This document shows, one piece after another, positions 35,650-48,105 of a DNA stretch of 64,000 bases. The position numbers and the translations under genes were made by a program. The notes beneath the pieces are model-generated. The model saw only the letters and a program-made list of their open reading frames with translations, had not been told where the DNA came from and made no database searches. The DNA lies in NCBI GenBank assembly GCA_029582165.1, contig CM055881.1, positions 24,347,594 through 24,411,593 on the forward strand, read 5' to 3'. The stretch's first letter is position 1, and each line of letters begins with the position of its first letter. The DNA comes from Portulaca oleracea. Its lineage: Eukaryota > Streptophyta > Magnoliopsida > Caryophyllales > Portulacaceae.

Positions 35650-36221
35650 AGTTGTTTACATTTTAGACCTTGGAGTATAGGGTAATTAATTTTCTGAACC
35701 ATTGATTTTCAACATTAATTTTTTGGACCCTAAAGTTTATAGGTTGAATAAGAAAAGAACCTTAAAGTTTATGGGCTTTAAAAAGAAAAGGCTCGTGTCC
35801 TGTTCTATTTTTTTCTTCCCATGTTTGAATTTCTCTCTCGATTGGCGTCAAACTTTAGGACTAAGGTTAAAATTGAAATTGAAGTTATAATACACTTCTC
35901 TTATTCATGTCGGAGCTACTTTGACTCCTAAGGACTAAGGGTACTTAGGATTTAAGTAGCTTTGACATGAATAAGAGAGGTACGTATACTATAGCTTTAA
36001 TATTAGTTTTAACTTAGCCTTGAAGTTTGGCGTCAACCGGGGGAGAAATTCAAACATGGGAAGAAAAGAAAAACAGTACACAAGCTTTTTTTTCAATTCA
36101 CAAACTTTAAGATCCTATTTTATTCATTCCATAAACTTTAGGATCCAAAAATTTATAATGAAACACCAAAGATGCAGGAAATAAATTACCTTACATTTCG
36201 GGGTCCAAAATGCAAAAGTCT
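35650..36221. mobile_element. Foldback element with about 280-bp arms
   Basis: Left arm 35650-35925 and right arm about 35935-36221 are inverse copies over nearly the whole element, sharing TTTGGACC, CCTAAAGTTTAT, CTTCCCATGTTTGAATTTCTC and CTCTTATTCATGTC. Flanks ACTAAATTG (35641-35649) and ACTAAATTA (36222-36230) form a 9-bp duplication with one mismatch. The RNA would form a very long hairpin. The superfamily is probably Mutator-like. Confidence 0.87.
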
Positions 36222-36230
36222 ACTAAATTA

Positions 36231-37560
36231 ATTCCCTAGTTACTTAGCTTAATTTACTTACATACCTACTTAGCTACACTCAGGTCCGACCTTGGGGTAG
36301 ACCCAAGGGGCTACCATCCAGGGCCCATCCTTTTTTTTTTAAAAAAAAAAAGTAGCTTTGATTTCAAGCGCCCCAACTCTAGGGATAGAATTATATGTGT
36401 TGTGAACGACAGAGCCCAAAGCAATTTTAAGGGCCCCAGTCCAAGAGAGATGTTTGCATGCATTGTGAACAACAAGCCCAAGAAAAAAAAAGGGGTGGAT
36501 GTTATGGATGACGGATTTGGGTTGAATGAATTGATTTGGATTCAATGGTTAAGTCTTACAATTCTTTTTTATTTAAGAGGAAGGGTTTATGTGATCCAAT
36601 GACAACTTAACAAGGGTTTATGTGATCCAATTTTTCTATAAGGATTTATATATTGTCATTTGACCAAACACGTTGTGGAAATATTGATAGTTCTTTTTCT
36701 CTCCAATTCATTACAAAAATGCTCTTATTTTTTATATCTTTATTTTGGACTAGGGTTATCAAAAAATAAAATTGGATTCTAATAAAGTTAATCTCAACGG
36801 CTAGACAATAATAATCCAAACTTGAAAAATATATGTTAGCGGTCTTAACTTTTTGGCAACAAATTTAACCTTATATTTTCACTTTAAAGTTTTTTAAAAT
36901 CTTTTATATCTCACGTTTTGGACCCACTTGACAGTAGGGTGCCCCTATAACTTTATGTGAGATTTTGCAAAAGCATGGCTCTCGGCTTATCAAATGGTAC
37001 TCATATGGCACCTTTAGTTGCTTTTGATGATGAACAATATGGGCTTCTGTTCCAAATTACTAAAAAAAATAAGCTTAGGGGATTTTCATTGTAAATTTCG
37101 GATAAGTACATGAGATAAAGACGTGATATTAATTAATGATTAGTTGAAAATTTTGATTTTCTAGTTAAATTAACTAAATTAATTGATTGATTAACTATTG
37201 ATCTTTTGAGTTAGTAGATGACACTGCAATAATGATTAGTTAGAATATTGAGAAGATTGATTCATTTATTTATCAAAAAGAAGATGTATAACATGTGGAA
37301 ACTTATTAACTTTGACAATTAATATAATCTAATGGGAATGAGATATCTTCAATTTGACCCCTTTTTAATCCATTGTTGTTTACCTTACCATCAAATACGG
37401 TAACTTGGATAATTAATCTAATCTAATGGGAATGTGATTGATTTTTTATTTATCAAAAGGACAGTGCATAGCATGTGAAATTTTCTTTTGAGGAAATATT
37501 ATGTGAAAATTGACTCTGTGAATGTTTAAAAATATTTCTTAGACAAGACTGACTATATTT
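36231..37560. other. No gene seen; local duplications
   Basis: Around 36280-36490 two related units contain GTTGTGAAC and AGCCCAA with flanking GGGCCC words, possibly a decayed hAT-type end (CAGGTCCGACC at 36280). AGGGTTTATGTGATCCAAT is duplicated at 36583 and 36614. A segment around 37255-37350 is partly repeated at 37405-37490 (TCTAATGGGAATG and ATTTATCAAAA words). Confidence 0.5.
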
Positions 37561-37567
37561 TTATTTA

Positions 37568-37962
37568 AAAATGATAAACATCTTGACGCAAGATGGTTCT
37601 TAACCATCTTACATTTTTTCTAAATCACCAATAAAATTAAATTTAAGTGTATTTAAATCATTCTAAATGTATGTTTCATTATTTTTAGGGTTACTACAAC
37701 TTATAAACAATTAAAAAATAATTATTTGTTTATATTTATGAAATAAATATAAAACTATGTCTAAAATGTGCATTTTCTACTATGATTGATAAAATTAGGT
37801 TATTATTATATTTTTTGACCTAACTAATAAGTATTATGTTATTATAATTGATAAATATATATAATTATTAAAGAAACTATTAATAAAAGTTACAAAAATG
37901 TGAAATATGATTAATTCAAGATGGTTAAGAACCATCTTGAGTCAAGATGGTTATCATGGTCC
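37568..37962. mobile_element. MITE with CATCTTGA inverted repeats
   Basis: Read inward, both ends share GATAAxCATCTTGAC, CAAGATGGTTCTTAACC and ATCTT, over about 45 bp. Direct copies of ATTTTTATTTA (37557-37567, 37963-37973) flank it, consistent with a Mutator-type duplication of 9-11 bp. Length 395 bp, no coding. Confidence 0.82.
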
Positions 37963-37973
37963 ATTTTTATTTA

Positions 37974-38141
37974 AGCAGACTCAAACGATAAAATTGCTCT
38001 TTGCAATGCATTGTTAGGTATAGAAGAGCCACATTTTGTATCAATTTCATAAAAAACTATAAAAAATAGTATTTCCCAAGAATGCATTTCGCCTAAATAC
38101 TAAGTATCATTGTTTGAATGTTGTCTTATTTTTTTTATAAA
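37974..38141. other. Spacer between MITE and solo LTR
   Basis: AT-rich; nothing recognised. Confidence 0.5.
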
Positions 38142-38147
38142 GGGGCC

Positions 38148-39160
38148 TGTAAACACAAATTTCGAGTCTAAAATAAATAAAGATAGGAAATTGAGAAACA
38201 AATTAATTTGTATTAATATTTGAAAGTATGCGGGTACAATCTGTATTAAATACAATAAAGTAGTCCTCTGATTCGATCTCCTGAAACTTGGGTGAGCCGA
38301 GGGCACGAGCGCTTGATCTCGATCTCGAACGCAGGTTTAGATAAAGAATTCCTACAGTAGTTCTTGAGCTGAAGGTCTTGAGCGTTGATCCCCTTGGTGC
38401 TTGGTAACTGGAGTCTGCTCGAAGTTTAACCGTTTGAAGGTTGACTATTGGTTCTAATTCTCTCGGTTCTTGGATGCGAGGGCTTAGTGCTTGGTCTCGA
38501 TCGATGAACCAGACGAGGAAGACAACTGCAGTCTTTGATGCGAAGAACAGAAGTTGTTGAACTAGCCGATGTTGGTCCTTGGCACTTGATAGTTGGAGGT
38601 CGCTTGTAGTTTGATCTTCTGAAACCTCTGGATTACAGAATACCGAATGTCAGGGGGTAGACTGTAGTGTGTAGACTACTGAATGTCTTGCTGAAGAACT
38701 CCATTGTTGTTCTTGATCAAGACGTGCCAAATACTTGGAGACTCGATCTTGATCTTCTGCAGACTTCGATCCTTGGCGTTTGGTAGCTGGAGGCCACTGG
38801 CAGTTTGATCTCATGGAGCCACTGGATGCTGACTGCTGAATCTCCAGGGGCGTTCAAAATGAAGGGGGATGACCCCTATTTATAGATTCTGGAGGCCTTG
38901 CCCCAAGGGTTTGAGTTGGGCTTTGGGCTTGGGCCCATGTTAATTAATTATTCCTTTAACTTTAAATAAAGAAATAATTAATATTTTCTGCATCATCTTT
39001 GACATGTGTTCTGATATTATTGGCCAAGATGCATTTTCATTTAAAATTCAATTAAATGGACCGTCGTAATTAATTTAACACGTGACGGATAATAATTGGC
39101 CGAATAAATTTAATTTATTTTCTACGTGTCTTTTTTTAATTGGTCGTCAAATTTTTGCCT
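38148..39160 (-). mobile_element. Solo LTR, minus orientation
   Basis: On the plus strand it starts TGTAAACACAAATTT and ends TTTTTGCCT, flanked by GGGGCC on both sides (38142-38147, 39161-39166). In its own orientation it ends TTGTGTTTACA like many plant copia LTRs; the opening TG seems mutated to AG. A minus-strand TATA box CTATAAATAG sits at 38876-38885. No primer site, tract or partner LTR is adjacent, so it is a recombination product. Its R-U5 part holds three diverged repeats, each with a CTTGG...TTGGTA-type then GTTTGATC word. Confidence 0.78.
38876..38885 (-). promoter_or_regulatory. TATA box of the solo LTR
   Basis: CTATAAATAG on the minus strand, followed by GGGGTCATCCCCC, with a transcribed-type pyrimidine/CAAG region downstream. 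Confidence 0.6.
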
Positions 39161-39401
39161 GGGGCCTTGTAAATGTCAGGATTAGGTCTAGCTACACTCC
39201 AAGTGTCACGTATAAAAACCCTCATCTATAATGCCACAAAGGAAAACCACCAAGTTAAGTGGCAGTGCACTAAAATTTAAAAGTTTAGTAATTCATCTTA
39301 CTGCAATACAAGTATACAAATTTTATGTACGATTTATTATTGTTGCAATCCCTGTAATTGAACAAATTAAAATCTAAGTATTAAATTTTTAAATTTACTT
39401 A

Positions 39402-39635
39402 CTCCCTCTGTTCTTTTTTATCTGTCATTTACGGTTTTCAGTGCCAATTTTTAATCAATAATTTCCAATATAAATGTTTTGCAAAAAATATAATATTATT
39501 TTTTTTAATAGTATTTTTTATTACGAATCTAATGACATCAATTTTACATGATGAATCATTGTATAAATTAAAATATTAATGATCAAAGTTTTGACACAAT
39601 TTCAAAAAACGACTGATAAAACCAAAGAGAGGGAG
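39402..39635. mobile_element. Stowaway MITE, copy 1
   Basis: CTCCCTCTG at the left and GAGAGGGAG at the right, with TA on each side (39400-39401, 39636-39637). It shares its interior, including TAATAGTATTTTTTAT and ACGAATCTAA, with the copy at 58089-58302, so they are one family. Confidence 0.9.
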
Positions 39636-39637
39636 TA

Positions 39638-40207
39638 TGTGTGAAAAGGAACTTAATGAATAAATAATAGTGGAATCCATCTATGTTTCATCAATGCACT
39701 TTAAAGCTAAGTTACATTCACCAAAAACTTATACTTTATTTGCCGACGTCGTGCTATTTTGCATTTCGTTTGAAAAAAAAATAGCAAATAGGAGCCGTGG
39801 TAATGGGATATAATTCTTTCTAGTTTCCTTTTTGTTTTCATCTTTTTGTTCTTTTACCTACTTTAATTTAGAGCTTTTTTATCCTCCAAAAATACGAATT
39901 TAATAAAGGGAAAGAAAAGAGCAAAGGGTATGTGAAAAAATATACGAGCCGTAGAAAGAGCAAGGAGTCAAGCAAGGGTGTATTTTGCTTTGTAAAAGTG
40001 GTGTACAAAAGATTGACCAAGCCTGCCCTTTTTTTCTCTCTCTTTCTCTTTCTCTTTCTCTTTCTCTTTTTCTTTTAAGTTCCTTTATGTTTTTTTCCAG
40101 GCCATATGCCTATTAAATTTGCTTTTCCTAAAGCTTGTTGAGTCAAATGCTTGCCCAGATTTATGGTTTGTATTCTAATGAGACAAAGCTGACTATATAT
40201 ATATATA
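39638..40207. other. Spacer with a TTTCTC microsatellite
   Basis: No gene. A pyrimidine tract (TTTCTC)n lies at about 40031-40076, and a (TA)n tract at 40193-40207 forms the left flank of the large Mutator-like element. Confidence 0.6.
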
Positions 40208-40335
40208 GGGAATGGATCATGTAAGCATGTCCTTATGGTGAGCATGTGAGCATGACCATTCCCTGCCATTGGATTTAATCTATGGGTTGATATATTTTAC
40301 AGATTTTGGATTAATTTTTGGGGATATCACGTGAG
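40208..40335. repeat. Left terminal inverted repeat of the Mutator-like element
   Basis: It matches the reverse complement of 51325-51450 with only scattered differences. It contains TGAGCATGTGAGCATGACC and CCATTGGATTTAATCTA. In MULEs such ends hold promoter and transposase-binding sites. Confidence 0.93.
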
Positions 40336-43300
40336 TATCAAACTTCAAAGGACTTCAATACCCGCGCGAGATTTAGGGAGGAGAGAGAAATACACAGTAG
40401 CAACCAACTCCAAAGGAAATTCAACTGCTGCCCTTTCGTCTCCTATCAACCGCAAAGAAGAAGATTGGACTCAAGAATCTCGCCGGTCATCGTCAACTCC
40501 GGTCGGTTGTCGTCAACGTAAGTGCGGCTCGATGCTGGCCTCGCCTTTTTTTTTAACGCACCATATTCTTTTTTTCAAGTTTCTAACTCGAAATTCTGCT
40601 TTAGGGTTAGCCATGGAAGAATCGAATTGGGTGTCTGAATTAGGCGAAGAAGAGAATGGCTGCCATAAAGAAATCTGAAGGTTAGTATTATGTATTTCTT
40701 TTTTGTGATTTGTTTTGGTGATTTTTGCAAAATTCGGATGTCCATGGTTGTAAAATCAGAGGACATTGGTGTAAAATTCGGATTGGACATGGAAGGAAGT
40801 GTGTTGAAGTGGAGAATAGGGGGTAAATTCGGATGTCTATGATTCCTTCTGTTTAGCTTTACCTAATTCCCAATAGATTGGTATTGTAAATTTGGTGTTA
40901 TATTTGTTGACCGGAACTCTGGAAGCATAAATCAGAGGACATTGGTGCTTGGATGTATTTTCTGTTGGTATCCTTGATATCAGATGGAGTTTTATGATTT
41001 TTTGTGTTAATTTGATGATTTTGGTTGGATTTTTTGAGTATTTTGATTCATAGGGTTATTGGGCATCGGTAGAGGACAGTAGATCGAATTGAATGTGTGT
41101 GTACGTTTCGTTCGTACGTTGTAATGAGTGGTGATCGAATTATGGGAAAGTTTTTGAAAAAACGGCGTAAATTATAAATTGAAATGGGCATCTATTGACT
41201 CTGATATGTGCATTAACCTGTTACTAACCACATGAGTCCCTGTTTAGGTCATTAGTGGATGAAATGAGCAAGGCTCAGCATGTGACAGAAACAGTTGGGA
41301 CGATGTTGACCGAAATATCGCTGGATAACATGATGAATATGTGTGACAACACCAGTAGCCCCCTCCCACCCCATATTTCAGGGGTTTCTGATCCTGTGAA
41401 GGAGGAAGGTGACGTTGGGTTGACCTACTCAACCCCTCAGCTGGCACAATCCACGCCAGTGGTACGTGACATGACGGAATGCCCTTTTGTCCCTGGTCAA
41501 CAACTGAAACGGAATGCTGAACGGGTTGTCGCCACTGATGTTGAATGCCCGGATCACAATGCAAGGTGAAACTGTTTTGAAAACTATCATTTCGTTTTTG
41601 TTTCATAATTTGATGTCCTATTAAAAGTCTCACGTGGTGTATGATGTGCATTATGGGCAGTGTGGTTGGCAAGGGCATGACTAGTAAGAAGTATGCCAGG
41701 AAAAAGAGGCGAACTACTAAATCCAACCAGGAAGGGGGGTCGTCAAAGCAGAATGTTAACCCACAACCCCCCCCCCCCGCCACCACCCTCAAGGAAGGCT
41801 GCTACGCACAGCACGACGAATCGATCATCAACAAAAACCACATCAAAAGATGTGCCTAGTATTAAGAAGGGAGTAAGGATTTTCCCCACGCGGATGTCGC
41901 CAAAAGGGTTTAGATATCTGGTAGAGAACATGAAGGATGAGCAGAAAGCCGTTGTAATAGATATGGGCTTCAAGGCCTTTCTTGACTTAGGACTGAGGCA
42001 AATTCCGGGTGATCTGGCTAGTTGGCCATGCGAGAAATACAACCCATTTACCAGTATGTTGGAGATAGACCCAAACAAGCAGTTGGAGGTAACCCCCATG
42101 GACGTGTACATCACAATGGGGGTGCCATATGGTGACCAACAAATTGTTGAGGTCGCTGACGAGAGGGTTGCTGATGCAGAATTCAAGGCGACCCTTAGTG
42201 AGTTGCGTGCTGACTGGGGGCTGAACACAGGGACACTATTGTTGTCCGAAATGCCGGACATTGTGTTGATGGCGGTGACAAATTCAAGAAACACTTTATC
42301 CTGTTTTTGGTTGCCACATTCTTCCATGGCAACCAACAACGCCATTGCTCGCCTCTCTTTGTCAAGAATGTCATGCATATTGAACGGGTTAAAAGCTATT
42401 ATTGGTGTCACTACACCATAGACCGACTAAATGATGCATGCAAAAAGAAACTTGCAAACCCGAGGCAAGAGTTTGAGGGGCCGATCGTCTTCTTGATGGT
42501 AATATTTTGTATGTGTGCGGTGTACATCATAATTATACCTTTGTTGGTTGCATATTGATAAAATTCGTTTCACTGTTTTTCCATGTCAATTGCAGATGTT
42601 CTACTTTGACAGAATCGTGTGCACATCGAGACGGGAAGACTGTGGCTTCCCAACAATGTCAAAATGGAATGAAAAATTTCTAAAAGAACAGATATCAGAG
42701 GAGACTAGCATGAAGGCGTTAGGGTCGTCTCGAGCCTCCATTACAACACCCGCTAGTTGATGCTATGCGACGTGCAAAATCCGAGGGCCCCTACAATATG
42801 CATGGACTGCAGGTGCACTTTTTTTGTATCTAATTCTTCGTATGCATTAATGTTTTGATGATTAAGGTCTGATGTCCTCTTGTAATACATGTGATGTCCA
42901 TATCAATGATAATTGATGTCCATTCCATTCGATTTTGATAATTCTTGATGTGTATCATACTGTTGTTGTCCATATCAGCATTGTGTGATGTCCATATCAG
43001 CATTGGTTGACTTGGTTTCCAATTTTGTAATCCAACTAACCATTAGTGATGTCCATATCACCAATTAATTGTTGTTGTCCATTACATTTCATGGATAATT
43101 TTGATTTATATTAGATTGTTGGTGTCCATATTAGCATTGTCTGATGCCCTTTGCATACCATGAGTATATTTTTTGTGTGATTTTTGTGTGATGACCATAT
43201 AGTAATGGTTGTTGTCCATTCAATTTCATTAATGGTTTTTTGTGTGATAATTTTTGATGTCCATATCACTAATCGCTGTTGTCCATTCCAAAGTCCATAT

Positions 43301-43395
43301 CACTAATTGTTGTCCATTTCAATTTCATTAATGGTTTTTTGTGTGATAATTTTAGATGTCCATATCACTAATTGTTGTTCATTCCATTTCATGGA

Positions 43396-43425
43396 TAATT
43401 TGAGTATTTTTGACTTTTGTGACTG

Positions 43426-43493
<68 letters not shown>

Positions 43494-43632
43494 CTTTTTT
43501 TCCTGAAAAGTATGAATATTATGGACATTAGACATAAGAATTATGGACATCAGACATGACTAATATGGACATTAGACATAATTATCCATGACAGTAGCAT
43601 CATATCCTTCCAGGAACAGTAGCATCAAAGGT
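43396..43632. repeat. Block duplicated at 46996-47283
   Basis: TTTGAGTATTTTTGACTTTT, GTGACTGAAAATATAT, CTGAAAAGTATGAATA, ATGGACATTAGACAT and CATATCCTTCCAGGAACAGT all occur in the same order in both blocks. The copy at 46996-47283 has small insertions. Confidence 0.88.
43428..43484. repeat. (AT)n microsatellite
   Basis: About 55 bp of AT repeat ending ATGTATATATAC; a shorter version at the equivalent place of the second copy of this block lies at 47029-47043. Confidence 0.95.
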
Positions 43633-46600
43633 GAAGTCCATATCACTAATTGTTGTTCATTCAATTTCATTAATGGTTTTTTGTGTGATAATTTTTGATG
43701 TCCATATCACTAATTGTTGTTGTCTTATTCCATTTCAAGTTTCTAATTTTTGATGTCCTTATCACCAATTGTTGTTGTCCATTCCATTTCTTTGTGGGGA
43801 TTTTGTTTGATGTCTGTAACAGTAATGGCTGTTGTCCATGTCATTAATGTTTGAAGTTCATTCTATACCAGCATATATAGTTCATTGTGATCTCTTGTCT
43901 GTAACAGTAATGGTTGTTGTCCATGTCATTAATTATTTTGCTCAACTATCGGATGTCCATATGTTTTGTAGGGTGACCTCGATGGGTTACAAGTACGCAT
44001 CAAAGTTATGGTTGATGCAAGGGTCTCTTTGTCCCAATATTTTGCATTTATATCTAAGAAATACAATGGGACAGCCACCATGAATGAGGTGCGAGAAATG
44101 GTGTCTAAGGCGTGTGGTAAGATGTCTCCTGATGGGGAGCAACTGGTGCCAGATGTATCGGACAGGGATCCACCTGCCGCCACTGATTGTCCCGTTGGTC
44201 CAGAAGTATCGGACAGGGGTCCATTGACATCGCAGGATGATGAGTGGTGGATCAGACCATCCATGGATGCATTTTATGACATAGTTGACAGGGTGTCCAA
44301 CAAGCAATTTGAGCGTGACATGTCAATGCCAAACTGGACACTGATACCAGAGATGACCCCGCTGACACCTGCCCCAAGGCCTGCAACAGATGCGCATACC
44401 AACCAACCAACATCTCCAGCTCCCCCCCCCCCCCAACATGGCGAAACCCCCATGCCCAGGGGAAAAACCATAGTACGATCTGGGCCAAGGACGAAACGTC
44501 CAATGTACCCTTCTTCTGTACCCCCCACCCCATCACCTCAAAGTATAGATACATCAATCAATGAGGATAACTTGTGGGGGAAAAAGGTGCTCGAGATGCA
44601 CATTGCAACGATGTACCTCGGGGGGGCGCAATCGAATGCAGGTGGTGCCGCCCAACGACGGAATCCCCGGAGAGCAAAGAAGAAGTTATTGGAGAAGTTT
44701 TGTTCACCGTATAATGTTCAGGTGACGAGTATGGACGCCAACTTGAAAATGAAGGAGAAGATAATATGCAATTATGTTTTCCTTTCACCCGCAGATGCTA
44801 AGGGACTCCGCCCCGTGTAAGTGAATAGAACAATGAGTTATATTTAGGTCCATATGCCAATTAACAGATGGTTTTACCGATTGCTTTGACATCTCATAAG
44901 TGATGTACTTTGCAGGGAACAACTATATGTTTCTGACAGTGTCATTGCAACGAGGTCGCAAATTGACTCTTTAACCCCAGGGCACCCGTTCAAGTAAAAA
45001 CCCATCATACTTGATATCCATTTTGTTGATTGGGTATTTTGCATTATTACTAACATGTCATTTATGCAACATAGGTGAACGTGGTCAATGTTTTCACCTC
45101 CATTCTCAACAACTATGAGCTGAAACGAGGCTCGGGTACACCGAGTAGATTCTTTATACCACTAGAAGCCGTTGTAAGTGCCCCTCCTGACCCATCAATG
45201 TTGATTGACATTTTTGATTGTTGATTTTCCCCCTTAATTTTTTAAAAGGGAAACCTTGAGTTATTGTGACAGAGATTCCTTCATCAGATCTCCCACTACT
45301 TTATGTTTATTTAATTTTTTTGACCCTCGCTGTACATAATCTGACAATACTTGATTAGTTGATATCCGATCCAAATGAGTTGAACCAGAAGCAACCCTAG
45401 AACTGATGTAAATATGACAACCATGCATTAAAAATGACTGACTCTACTGACACAACCCTGAAATTTGTGTAGCTAATAGTAATATATTAAGTGGATCTTC
45501 TTGATCATGTTATTACATAAACACAGAAAATGAATGGAATGCAACACATTACAAATGAAAGCCTTTGACCCTCCAATGAAGAGTAGACTAAAAGGAAGAG
45601 GGAAATAAGTAAAGTACCTGAAAGAATCCCCAGTGTACACATCCTTGGTGGATGTCATCCATGGTTTTAGCCAACCGAGTGATGACTGGAGTAACACCAA
45701 ACTTTTTTGCATTTTGTCCATATGTAGGAGAAAATATGTGACCAGAACGATTACAAGTCAACAACCGAAGAGCAGCGGTTTGATGCATTCTTCACAGTGG
45801 CATCTCGGGAGCTTGTACGATGCTCATGGATTGACATTAAGAAAGTCAACATGGTAATAATTCTAAGTTTATAGTTCCTTTTTTTCATACATCAAGTGTG
45901 CACCTTTCATACATTAAGTGATGCCGATAATGAATGTTTCTGATGTCCATTACAATTTTTATTTGATGTCCATTTTTCCAGCATGTACTGTGTTTGAAAA
46001 TTAATTAATCACTACCATTACTACTATATTTACATACACATATGAAGTGGCTTGTGTGGTGATGTCCATTTTGAGTATATCTGATGTCCCATACACTTTT
46101 AGCTAATGCCCACTTCCATCATGTATTAGATTATGGTGCTGTTGCATTTCAATAGCCACTTCTTTGTGCTTTGCCTGGACATGCGGAAGAAGAACAATGA
46201 GTTTGTTTACATTATAGATAGCAGGAAGAACAGCCGGGAATAGACACTTTCACGCAAGCAAGCCTACGGGCCTGTCCCAGATGAAGTTGTATGTATTAAT
46301 TTGCTCTACATTTTTACTTCTAGACTAACTTTATCTTTAACATTAATTTTAACATTTCGTGACCACAGTCAGACTTCATATCACGGTTGCAAAATGCAAT
46401 GGGATGCCCGCGGTTCGTGATCATCACCGAAGTTAAACGGGAATACTTGAAGATGCATTGGAGGTCATCAACAAATGAGGTTGATAGCAGTATATACTGC
46501 ATGCGTCATATGGAGACCTTCTTTGGTCCTGATAAATGGGAATGTGGGCTAAAGGAGGATGATGTGAGTATTTTTTGTCTTCAATTGCATACATTTTCAT

Positions 46601-46790
46601 TCTTGCTATCAACATTGTCCTAGTTATCACCATTGATAATATGTGTTGCAGTCAGAGGGGCTCTTGGCGCTGAGAAGACATTATTGTCATGACATCGTCA
46701 CATACGAAGGGAATCAAGTAAGAGAACAAGTGATGAAGAAGGTAATGTACTGGCATAAGCACGGGCACCTCCACCCGGATGCGAGCCTAG

Positions 46791-48105
46791 GATGACTGTA
46801 AGCATTAGTGAGAGCACACTGATTTTTTTGTCTCAAAACAGTTGCATGTATGGACATTTTTTTTGGGAATTGCTTATAATGGAGGCATTTTGGGATTTTT
46901 TGTCTCAAAATAGTGGCATGTATGCACACTTTTGGTTGACCATTTTTAGTAACTATGTGATGACCATCACCAATTACATTGATGACCATTTTGAGTAATT
47001 TGAGTATTTTTTTACTTTTGTGACTGAAAATATATATATATATACTTTTTTTTTCCTGAAAAGTATGAATACTAAAAAAAAGGAAATAGTGATAAATATG
47101 AGTGATGTCACAAAATGTTGAATCAGACAATAGTGATTAATATGGACATTAGACATACTTATTATGGACATCAGACATGACTAATATGGACATTAGACAT
47201 AATTATTAATCCCAGCATTCTACTAGTGTTTTGGCTCATGGAGCATCATATCCTTCCAGGAACAGTGGCATCAACGGTGAAGGCAAGGAGAAAGTAGCCA
47301 TAATATGGACACCAAAAGTTATGGCATGCATAAATCCAAAAACGTGCCTCACTCTTTTATATAAATGGCAATGTACATCAGATATAATTGATATGGACAC
47401 CAATATTGTGATATGGACATCAAATATTACTACTAAAACAATGACAAAAGGTGCATTACACATACGTAATGAAATGGACATCAGATACTACTGATATGGA
47501 TATTGTAAATGGACAGTATCAAATACCTGAATGGACATCAGACATATATATGAATGGACATCAAAAAGTATTCATGAAAAATAGACATCAAAATATTACT
47601 ACTAAGCAATGACAATGTGCATTATACACATGCCCATGCATTGATGTCCAATCCATTGAATGTTGATTACCATTTCATTTTTTATTTCATGTGTAAGTAA
47701 AAAGTCTATGTATTGTATTTCTCTTTCAATTCCTTCCCCTCTTCATATAAACACATGTGATAGGAATGAGGTGACTGATCCAGACTGCATACCCATCACC
47801 AAATACATTGATGTCCATTCAATTGAATGCTGATGACTGCTAATAATAGCTTTGTTGCAACCGAATTATCAAAAACAAATGTCTTTATTTAAAACAAACA
47901 ACCAAAGTGCCAGTTTATAAAATGAAGTATTCAAACAATGTGCCCCAAACAACCAACCAAAGTTTGTGTGCCCAAACAACCAACAAAAGTCTCGAAACAA
48001 ATGTATTCAAACGAAAAACACAACAAAAAAAAGTAGAATTCAGTGGTAACGCCCAGGGCAGTTCCTGCTGTTATGTGTTGCTATTGCATCGCAACACTTG
48101 CATCG
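46791..48105. repeat. Intergenic region between convergent genes, motif-rich
   Basis: It has no supported gene. It contains the second copy of the duplicated block (46996-47283) and many ATGGACATCA words, the reverse complement of those in the large intron, plus AAACAACCAACCAAAG repeats near 47890-47990. The short open frames (for example 47907-48296) have no support. Confidence 0.75.

Larger units (their letters stand above)
42813..43971. repeat. Intronic array of TGATGTCCAT-like words
   Basis: This large intron contains roughly thirty variants of (T/G)TGATGTCCAT followed by ATCA or TCC, at irregular spacing, with AATTGTTGTTGTCC and TTCATTAATGGTTTTT words between. It also holds an (AT)n tract at 43428-43484. 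Reverse-complement forms (ATGGACATCAGACAT) occur at 43520-43580. It is neither a regular satellite nor a known element end. Confidence 0.85.
41255..46790 (+). pseudogene. Ulp1-like (C48 peptidase-type) element gene, multi-exon, damaged
   Basis: The likely first coding exon starts at the ATG at 41255, after an intron ending TTTAG. Introns with GT..AG ends are visible, e.g. 41566-41660 and 42499-42595; further exons lie near 43972-44816, 44916-44998, 45075-45175, 45725-45850, 46156-46290, 46368-46563 and 46651-46740. The N-terminal part has the domain found upstream of Ulp1 in plant MULE proteins (SPKGFRYLVENM...GFKAFLDLGLRQIP...VTPMDVYITMGVP, then GPIVFLM/MFYFDRI). The protease part shows HFFVLCLDM (His 46157-46159) and YIIDS (Asp 46217-46219). 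At the nucleophile, where the family has DCG, it reads DSS (Ser codon 46486-46488). Frame breaks occur in a C run at 41767, near 42270 and near 42740. Ulp1 proteases process SUMO; this copy should not. Confidence 0.8.

Noticed and set aside
41743..42411. 222-codon minus-strand open frame opposite the Ulp1-like gene
   Set aside because: The plus strand carries the conserved domain and splice sites; this is its antisense shadow.
42813..43971. Satellite array
   Set aside because: The TGATGTCCAT words have irregular spacing and mixed orientation, so they do not form a head-to-tail satellite.
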